Shown one piece after another: positions 56,751 through 64,000 of a DNA stretch of 64,000 nt. The stretch covers positions 52,533,980-52,597,979 of the forward strand of contig JBCNJP010000025.1 in NCBI GenBank assembly GCA_039602395.1. The letters are read 5' to 3'. The notes under the pieces were generated by a model. The model saw only the letters and a program-made list of their open reading frames with translations, had not been told where the DNA came from and did not search any database. The position numbers and the translations under genes are program-made. The stretch comes from Deinandra increscens subsp. villosa. Its lineage: Eukaryota > Streptophyta > Magnoliopsida > Asterales > Asteraceae. The stretch's first letter is position 1; each line of letters starts with the position of its first letter.

Positions 56751-57022
56751 CAAAAAGTCATTATTTCACACTTTCACGGAAACAGACATAACTTTTGACT
56801 CGTTTGGAGTTAGAGGCTCAAATTTTAACACGACGTTCGTGACAACAAGCCTCAGAATTACCCTCGACTAACATCTAGGGGAGCTCGTTTGGACCCCCAA
56901 ATTCCACTCCGAAGGCCTCCGTTTTCGCGTTTTAAGTTTTTGACACTATTCTTTGAATAGTACTTTTGCCGTTTTTACCGATTTTTCAATATTTTCAAAG
57001 GCTGCATATCTAAAGAAAGAAA

Positions 57023-57917
57023 ATGAGTTCAGTGGTTGAAGAAAAAAATATGGTTGAGCTCAAAAATTAGACATTGAGAAATATCAAAAGCTAGCAACGG
57101 AGAAGACTATTTTATATGACCAGGCTAGGATTGAGATATTTGAGCTGACACAGAAATTAACTGAACTGCAGCAAAAATATGATGAGCTGCAGGTCAAGTA
57201 TGATTGCAATCAGGAAAGAAATAAGCGAATGCTAAATGCTGGAAAGGAATTGTCACATGCTGTTGTAACTGGTCAAGTTGGGAAAGACACAACTGGGTTC
57301 GGATCAGAGAAATCTGATAAGTCCTTGGCTGCAAACAGCATTATTCCTCCACCAGTTCCCAGAGACATTATAGGAATACTTCTTAGTGAGGATCAAGTTG
57401 AACGAATCAAGTCTGATTATAAAGAAGCTGCTCCTCCTTTGGATAGTGCCTTGGTTGGAACTACACAGTTGACTCAAGAAGAAATTGATAATGAGGCAAA
57501 CATGACTTTTGGTGAAGGGAGAGTAGAGGATACATCAGACAATGATGCTGAGTGCCAGAAATATGACAGGTGTCATAACTCTGAGTCTGATGATGCTGGG
57601 ATAGAGTTGAAACCATATCCTAAAATTGAAACCCCATACTGCAAAGTAATTGACGAAGTCAAAAGGGAAAGGGTGATCTTGACGACATGGCCTGAGGGGA
57701 AGATCTTTATGACATCTGGATCAATGTTTGACCAAGAACCAGATATTGGGTATGATCTACCATCCTTCTCCTCCAAGTTCAAGGGAATAATTGATGGAGT
57801 CATAAGTAAAGCTGAAGTTGAGAGGCCAAAGATCACCATCAAGCATCCGAGTATGAAACCAACAGCTAGAGTGACATATGAAAAACTCAAGGGAGTAGCT
57901 GTGTCTCTGTTGGGCTA
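57023..57917 (+). pseudogene. Copia-like gag, C-terminally truncated
   Basis: Starts at ATG 57023, with a stop after about 15 codons, then a coiled-coil-like stretch and an open frame from 57229. Blocks PPPVPRDIIGILLS, GKIFMTSGSMFDQE and VERPKITIKHPS match the gag at 28400 in order. It lacks the zinc knuckle because the frame enters LTR sequence at 57908; the last residues and the stop are LTR-encoded. Confidence 0.8.
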
Positions 57918-58218
57918 GAGTTGTTTAAGGCATGAACATTTGTTAATGGGCTAGTTTGTAATTGTTTTGGGCTTAATCTAGTTTAGTTAATAGGCCATGT
58001 GGGCCGATTTCTTGTTTATGATTGGGCTAGATTAGTGTTTATGATTGGCCTTGTAATCACATGAGGTGGTATAAATACCACCTCATGGTTATGTTTATGG
58101 CTAAGCTTTTCTATTCATTCTAAAGGCAGTTTACGATTTCTTGTTTATTGCTTGTTTTCGATCAGCTTCAATAGTAGTGATTTCTCATTCAAGACTCCAT
58201 CTTTTCATAGATCTAGTC
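57908..58218 (+). repeat. LTR related to the one at 55870, cut by LTR-A
   Basis: Starts TGTTGGGCTAG and shares GGCATGAACATT and GATTGGGCT phrases with the LTR at 55870, but differs too much to be its simple partner. GTATAAATACC near 58070 is a TATA-type segment. It is interrupted at 58219. Confidence 0.7.
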
Positions 58219-59961
58219 TGTGACACCCGAGAATTTCAAGGTTAACTTCCGTTAGACAAACCCGTTAGTTACGTTATAAGTAGCTAATGCATAACTAGGC
58301 CGAATACGTCCACGACCTTTGGTTGATCACCGAACCGTCCATATGTGTTATGTGTTCATCATTGATTGTCTTTATGTGCAATGTGATTTAAATACATGAC
58401 TTATTATTGTGAATAGCATGATTAATTGTAAATACTTGATTATGTGAAAATTGCCTAAATTTGGTAGTCAGCGAAACTACCGAGCGAAATTACAAATTCG
58501 CCCGGTAGCAGGCTAGACTGATCAATGTATCCGAGATCAGAGCCAGTTTCGCCAGCCAGCGAAACTGCCAGCGAAATTAGCCCCTGATATAAATAAACTT
58601 AATAAACCCTAGTAGCCTCATTTGCCTCATTTCACAACCAACACACACATACACTTCTCCTGGAGATTCTGGTCAGCTAGGAAACCATCAAGAACCATCA
58701 TCTCAGCTTTGAGACAACACCCATTTGGATCCTAGATCAAATCGTGAGTCCCAAAAAAACTATGTTTTATGCCTTTCTATATGTTTTCTTCTTAAAGCAT
58801 GCTCAAACCTTCATGATATTGCTTGATCTTCTGTATATATGCTTTAGGATGCTAGATCTGTAATAAAGTCGATAACTTTACGTGTGAAATCCATCCATGA
58901 TTAGAGATTTGTGCAAAATAGGTCATTTTAGGGTTTTGAACCTATTTTAGAGATTTGATGATCAAAATGCATGTTAAACTTGTTAAAGTTGCTTGATTTA
59001 TGTTAGTAAAAGCCTATGGATGCTAGATAATGAATTGCATGTATGATCAGAAGCTGTTAGGTTGATTTTTAGGCAAATCCGTATGTTTTTCGCGACCAGC
59101 GAAACTGTTGTTCTCTGGGCGAAACTAAGTAGCGAAATTGCATCTCCTTCCAGCGACACTGACCAGCGAAACTATAGTGTCGCCGGGAATCTGACCAGAC
59201 CAGCTCGAGCGAAACTATCGAGCGAAATACCTGAACGAAAGTTCAAACCAGTTTCCCCTGCGAAACTAGGCTAGCGAAACTGCGTCAGCAGTTTCGGGCG
59301 AAACTAGCCTAGCGAAACTGGGTTACCGGGCATTGCCTAGCGAAAGTGCTGCCCGTGCACCTAGCGAAACTGCCTAGCGAAACTATGCTAGCGAAACTAA
59401 GACCTGACCTAAAAACCAAACTTGTGAAATTTGTTTATGTGTTGTGCCATGACTTACATGATTATACCATGATGAAGCATGCTTGATATCTGATTTATAT
59501 GAACCCTTGTTTATGATCAACCATTGGCGTCGTGTGTCGGTATGTCGAGTCATAGTTGCAACGTGCTATGTTATGGGCCATAGTGACGTTAAATAAAGAT
59601 TAGACACGAAACTAATACTTAAGACCTAAACGTGTTCTAGGTCTTCGTTAAACAACAATATTTGGATTTACTTGAAGTGTAGCAGTGCAACCAAAGGTGA
59701 GTGTCACTAACCCGCTTACCGTGAGTCCGATGGGCCACACAGAATAACTTAACGAAAAACAATGCTGACAAACTCGAGAGTGCTAGGCACCTCACTGATA
59801 AACTTGAGAACACGGGATGCTCGGCACCCACTTGATGAACCGAAGTGTTTTATGGGAACACTTGTGAATTCTGATCAAACTGCTTTTGAAACAAAACTGA
59901 AAACATTTTAATATGGCTAGTGTAGGTTAAAGTCTAAACCATATGATATCACATTTTTGAA
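58219..59961 (+). repeat. LTR-A copy 3, truncated by the assembly gap
   Basis: Matches LTR-A at 10249 over about 1.74 kb with scattered substitutions and a divergent patch near 58670-58790. It includes the AGCGAAACT cluster (59090-59400). The remaining 800 bp or so would lie in or beyond the 500-N gap. Confidence 0.9.
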
Positions 59962-60461
59962 NNNNNNNNNNNNNNNNNNNNNNNNNNNNNNNNNNNNNNN
60001 NNNNNNNNNNNNNNNNNNNNNNNNNNNNNNNNNNNNNNNNNNNNNNNNNNNNNNNNNNNNNNNNNNNNNNNNNNNNNNNNNNNNNNNNNNNNNNNNNNNN
60101 NNNNNNNNNNNNNNNNNNNNNNNNNNNNNNNNNNNNNNNNNNNNNNNNNNNNNNNNNNNNNNNNNNNNNNNNNNNNNNNNNNNNNNNNNNNNNNNNNNNN
60201 NNNNNNNNNNNNNNNNNNNNNNNNNNNNNNNNNNNNNNNNNNNNNNNNNNNNNNNNNNNNNNNNNNNNNNNNNNNNNNNNNNNNNNNNNNNNNNNNNNNN
60301 NNNNNNNNNNNNNNNNNNNNNNNNNNNNNNNNNNNNNNNNNNNNNNNNNNNNNNNNNNNNNNNNNNNNNNNNNNNNNNNNNNNNNNNNNNNNNNNNNNNN
60401 NNNNNNNNNNNNNNNNNNNNNNNNNNNNNNNNNNNNNNNNNNNNNNNNNNNNNNNNNNNNN
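59962..60461. other. Assembly gap, 500 N
   Basis: Exactly 500 N, beginning inside LTR-A as the first gap does. The DNA after it is unrelated to LTR-A. Confidence 0.99.
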
Positions 60462-61035
60462 CTGATTGTTGTTGAGTTATACAATTTCAACTTGTTTTAT
60501 TTTCTTATTTTGTTAAATCCGAGGCCTTATCTGCGTATCGAAAGATCGACCTTAAGGTAGACGATTTAACGTTCTTATTTCTTTTTGCATGGAACACAGT
60601 TGACTATTTCATGGTTACAATCATTGTGTGATTAAAATCACAAATGAAGTCACAAAATGTGATAAGCAAAGCATATCTGAGTATGTCTGATAGTGTGGGG
60701 TACACTGGTCAATGCAAATCTAATACATACATTAACATATCCAGATGTTATGAGTATGATTGTGCCAGAGTTTAAAGTTGGACAAAGTATATCTGCAATC
60801 GGCATGGCTTATGTGCTACAATAATCGAAATTGAAGTGTAGTTCAGCATGTTATGACCAATATGATCCCAAGTCGTGATCTTTCTCGCAAAAGACAAAAA
60901 TAGTGTCTGATTTTGTACTGCATTTATTTTCCTTATCAGAAAATACTAAAAAGATTTTAGGTGTGTTTTGATATAAAATTTCTAAAAGCCAAAAATATTT
61001 TGTTTCTGATTTGTTTTCGATTGATCAACACGGTA
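60462..61035 (+). repeat. Copia-like 3' non-coding fragment
   Basis: Closely resembles 44090-44720 of the gag-only element, including GCGTATCGAAAGATCGACC and the AGTATGTCTGATAGTG phrase. Similarity ends near 61040. Confidence 0.7.
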
Positions 61036-61195
61036 TACGATTTCAATTTGGTCCGCCTAACGGGCCGCCGTACCATAATCTTTTTGGTACGCCGGTTCCT
61101 TTTTGGTCCGCAGGTTCCCTTTTGATCCGCTGGTTTCTTTTTGGTCCGGTTGGGATTGGGTCCGCCGGTCTTGTGGGTGTTTTCTTCATTTGAGA
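61036..61195 (+). repeat. Cluster of TTTTGGTCCGC words
   Basis: TTTTGGTCCGC, GGTACGCCGG, GATCCGCTGG and similar words recur about eight times in 130 bp, like the leader clusters elsewhere but with another word. It is not attached to a visible primer site. Confidence 0.65.
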
Positions 61196-61245
61196 TACCT
61201 CAAATATCTCATGAATTACTTCAAGTCATTTGATCTTTTATTTTT

Positions 61246-61289
61246 GGATAATATAATCTTTTGTTGAGGATAATATAATCTTTTGTTGA
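61246..61289 (+). repeat. Perfect 22-bp tandem duplication
   Basis: Two exact copies of a 22-bp AT-rich unit (GGATAATATAATC...GTTGA) abut, about 290 bp upstream of the RT gene start. Confidence 0.9.
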
Positions 61290-61576
61290 CTTAATATATC
61301 GTTAACTGGAGGTTATATGTTTAAGTTTAACCGATTGGAGCCCCGCCGAACCTTCACCGACCTCCGCCGAGCCCGGTCCGAACCGGGGTCGTACCCCGGG
61401 TCCGGCCACCCCCCCCCCCTTCTAGTGTCCCGCCACACCGGTTGCGGGGGTTGATGTAATTTTCCTCTTCAGGGACCGGGGTCCGCCAACCCTCTGTTGG
61501 CTTTCCCGGTGGTGCTTTGCTTAGCACTCCCCTGCCCTTTTTCTTGCACGGTCCTCCTCGTTCCGTGTCTGCTTGT

Positions 61577-64000
61577 ATGGCCACCCCCTCGGTGTTGCCT
61601 AGTCGTCTGTTGAGGTGCCCCCTCCGATCTCTCCAGCATTGTGATAGAGAGTTCGGGGCCAAAGGTTTCTCACGCCTTGTCGCCCACCTTAAAACCTCGC
61701 ACCTTAACAGTGATGAGCGTCGTGACACGTTGCGGAACACCCTCTCGGTGGACCGCGGGGTGTTTTTAGGCTTGGAGGATGCCTTAAAGGCCCTTGATTC
61801 TTGGTTGTGTGGTCGGTGCATGAAAATTCACCATGTCAGCCGCTTGTGCCACCACGAGGACGGGGTTTCTCGCTTTATCAATCCTTCGGAAGGCGAAGCC
61901 ATGCATATCACCGAGATCCCCATCCCCCTTGGCCTTGTTGACCCGCCCGGGCCTGGCCCCGTCAATGTAAGGGGTGGGAGGCATTTGGATAGGGAGCTCC
62001 TGGATAAAATCTTCAAGGCCCGTGTCACAACTGTTAAAAGTTTACCTCTTAGTTGTCGCATGGCCTTCTCCCAGGCCCTTAAAACTGCTCTGCTTCAGGT
62101 GGCTGCTCACCCCGATTCTATTGAGGCCTGGGTTCGGTTGCTTATTCTCCCTAGGTGCACGCTGAGGGTTTTTAACCCTAAAACGCGTCAAGAGGCTCGC
62201 TCTGGGAACCGCAAAGCCCTGCAATGTCGCTCCATCATGGCTTCCCTATCTACTTGGGGGGGAGAGGAGAGTATTGACCAGCTGTTTGATAACATCCTTG
62301 AAACCCCCGTTTGTGGGCCAAGGGGGCCTCCTAATACCGCTTCTGACAAGTCGGCTGCCGAGGGGTCCAACATGAAACGCTGCATCCGGAAAATTGCGGA
62401 TGGTCACTTTACTGCCGCCGTTAAAGTTCTCTCTTCGTCTGGGGTTGCGCCTTTTGGTCCTGCCACCACTCGGGTTTTGGAGGAGAAGCATCCTGTGTTA
62501 CCATCCCCCTCCTTGCCGTCTGAGCCCTATACCGAGCCCCCTCTTGTGGCTACCACCGAAGTGGTTTTGGCGTGCATTAAATCGTTTCCCAAGGGGACTT
62601 CGTGCGGGAGGGACGGGTTGCGGGCCCAACACCTTCTGGATAGCCTCTGTGGGGAAGGGTCTGCCATTGCTAACGACCTCCTCGGGGCTATTACCTCGGT
62701 AGTCAATTTGTGGTTAGGGGGGAGGTGCCCCATCGGCCTAGCTGAGTTTGTGGCGTCGGCCCCTCTCACACCTCTGCTAAAACCTGATAACGGGATCCGG
62801 CCCATCGCTGTCGGCACCATCTGGCGGCGGCTGGTTTCTAAAATTGCTATGAAAGGGGTCGGGAAGGATATGGCTAAATATCTCGGGGACTTTCAGTTTG
62901 GGGTTGGGGTGCCTGGGGGAGCTGAGGCTATCTTGCATGCGGTTAACCGGTTGGTCGCAGGGAAACATGACGACAGCTCGCTGGCTATGCTTACGGTTGA
63001 CTTCTCCAACGCGTTTAACGTAGTGGATAGATCGGCCTTACTTCGTGAAGTGCGTTTAAGGTGCCCGTCTATATCTCCATGGGTCGAATTTCTCTATGGT
63101 CAGTCTGCGCGGCTATATTTAGGGGGAGATCATATTTGGGCCACTACTGGGGTGCAACAGGGGGACCCTTTGGGCCCTCTCCTGTTTGCCCTTGTTCTTC
63201 ACCCCCTTGCGCACCAGATTCGGGACAAATGCCGTCTCCTCCTTCAAGCGTGGTACCTTGACGATGGCACTCTCATTGGGGATTCCGAGGAAGTGGCCAA
63301 AGCTTTGCAGATTATTTCGGAGACCGGACCCTCCCTGGGCTTGCAACTCAATATCAAGAAGACGGAGCTGTTCTGGCCGTCCTGCGATGGGAGGAAGAAT
63401 CGGCCGGGCCTCTTCCCCTCGGGCATCAGTAGGCCGTCCCTAGGGGTTAAGCTCCTTGGAGGGGCAGTCAGTAGGGATGGGGGGTTCATTGAGGGGTTGG
63501 CGTCCAAGAGGGCTTCTAACGCTGCCGCTCTAATGCACCTCCTTCCCAAGATTCGGGACCCGCAATGCGAACTCCTCCTGCTTCGCTCTTGCATGGGTGT
63601 TGCCAAGCTCCTTTTCGGCCTGCGGACCTGTCCCCCCGCCCACATGCAAGGGGCGGCCTCCTGCTTTGATCAGACCCTGCGCGAGACAGTTGAAAACATT
63701 GTGGTCTGTGGAGGGGCTTTTTTCGGGGACCTTCAGTGGCGGCTCGTTTCCCTGCCTATCCGGCACGGAGGGCTCGGGGTTTCTTCGGCTTTAGAGGCCT
63801 CGTCTTATGCGTTTGTAGCGTCCAGGGCCCAATCTTGGGAGCTGCAGGACCATATCTTGCGGGAGAGCGGGGTCTGTGGCATGGACTCGGATTATACTTT
63901 CGCTCTCGTTGCCCTGCGTGACATCGTACCGGGTTTTGATCTTAGCGGTTTCTCTGACAAGGACACCGCCCCCCCAAAACCCCAACCTGTTTTGGCGAAT
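61577..64000 (+). CDS. Zinc-finger reverse-transcriptase protein, non-LTR type, 3' end beyond window
   Basis: At least 808 codons without a stop, still open at the window edge. A stop at 61457 limits the 5' side; ATG 61577 is the first in-frame Met I accept. Residues about 14-41 hold a C2H2-like finger (CPLRSLQHC, then HLKTSH); residues 76-92 a second Cys/His cluster (WLCGRC...LCHH). The RT core starts near residue 395: KPDNGIRPIAVG (R408), GVGVPGGAEA, VDFSNAFN (D475), QQGDPLGP (about 527) and the catalytic box YLDDG (Y560, D562, D563), then LNIKKTELFWP. The order of an N-terminal finger and a non-LTR-type RT recalls R2-like elements, whose knuckle and restriction-like endonuclease would lie after the window edge. 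The gene is visibly GC-rich, unlike its surroundings. It could be a mobile non-LTR element or a retained RT-derived gene; I cannot decide without the 3' end. Confidence 0.85.
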   Translation, partial: MATPSVLPSRLLRCPLRSLQHCDREFGAKGFSRLVAHLKTSHLNSDERRDTLRNTLSVDRGVFLGLEDALKALDSWLCGRCMKIHHVSRLCHHEDGVSRFINPSEGEAMHITEIPIPLGLVDPPGPGPVNVRGGRHLDRELLDKIFKARVTTVKSLPLSCRMAFSQALKTALLQVAAHPDSIEAWVRLLILPRCTLRVFNPKTRQEARSGNRKALQCRSIMASLSTWGGEESIDQLFDNILETPVCGPRGPPNTASDKSAAEGSNMKRCIRKIADGHFTAAVKVLSSSGVAPFGPATTRVLEEKHPVLPSPSLPSEPYTEPPLVATTEVVLACIKSFPKGTSCGRDGLRAQHLLDSLCGEGSAIANDLLGAITSVVNLWLGGRCPIGLAEFVASAPLTPLLKPDNGIRPIAVGTIWRRLVSKIAMKGVGKDMAKYLGDFQFGVGVPGGAEAILHAVNRLVAGKHDDSSLAMLTVDFSNAFNVVDRSALLREVRLRCPSISPWVEFLYGQSARLYLGGDHIWATTGVQQGDPLGPLLFALVLHPLAHQIRDKCRLLLQAWYLDDGTLIGDSEEVAKALQIISETGPSLGLQLNIKKTELFWPSCDGRKNRPGLFPSGISRPSLGVKLLGGAVSRDGGFIEGLASKRASNAAALMHLLPKIRDPQCELLLLRSCMGVAKLLFGLRTCPPAHMQGAASCFDQTLRETVENIVVCGGAFFGDLQWRLVSLPIRHGGLGVSSALEASSYAFVASRAQSWELQDHILRESGVCGMDSDYTFALVALRDIVPGFDLSGFSDKDTAPPKPQPVLAN

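Larger units (their letters stand above)
55870..57907 (+). mobile_element. Copia-like gag element, 3' part missing
   Basis: 5' LTR (55870-56284), primer site, word-repeat leader and a gag homologous to that at 28400. The gag stops abruptly at 57907, where a related LTR begins with no polypurine tract, so this is a deletion junction or a later insertion rather than an intact 3' end. Confidence 0.75.

Noticed and set aside
61354..63985. Numerous minus-strand and other-frame open frames over the RT gene
   Set aside because: They are shadows produced by the GC-rich, stop-poor coding sequence of the plus-strand RT frame.

Overview
This window is plant nuclear DNA: AT-rich, with long (TA)n, (GA)n and (GT)n tracts, one spliced cellular gene, and otherwise mostly nested LTR retrotransposons of plant type (primer sites for initiator tRNA-Met, 2-3 kb gypsy LTRs, a chromodomain-tailed pol, Tat/Ogre and copia relatives). 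The RT family at the right edge and the LTR styles make me think of a eudicot, probably Asteraceae; that assignment is memory-based inference.

Layout. 1-5543: LTR and MITE fragments, a hAT-like element, microsatellites, and about 1.9 kb of degenerate TTACATATGTAA-rich repeats. 5544-6075: the start of a 2.5-kb gypsy LTR ('LTR-A') that runs into a 500-N gap. 6188-18366: a complete, very young Ty3/gypsy chromovirus (Tekay/Del-like) with nearly identical 2.36-kb LTRs and a TATTG target duplication; its gag-pol is split by a solo LTR-A (10249-12787, duplication GGTGA). 19362-25789 (minus): the one recognisable host gene, a HIRIP3-like (CHZ-motif) H2A-H2B histone chaperone, resolved into nine exons, with a tRNA-derived SINE in an intron. 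26447-36451: a copia-like element with a decayed gag and no recognised pol, carrying two solo LTRs. 36595-52796: a decayed Tat/Ogre-like gypsy element split by a solo LTR at 37846-48417 (itself holding a gag-only copia element with a hAT MITE inside, and a Helitron) and by another solo LTR at 49497-51444. 53331-61195: pieces of three or more copia-like gag elements in both orientations, another LTR-A copy and a second 500-N gap. 61577-64000: a GC-rich reading frame of at least 808 codons encoding a zinc-finger plus reverse-transcriptase protein of non-LTR type, still open at the window edge.

How it fits together. Apart from the histone chaperone gene the window is a transposon graveyard whose order of events can be read from target duplications. 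Five solo LTRs have recognisable duplications (three exact, two with one mismatch), and each sits inside another retroelement, so insertion followed by LTR-LTR recombination is the main process. The leaders and LTRs of several unrelated families carry clusters of a short CG-containing word, different in each family. This and the edge RT gene are the observations I find most worth following.
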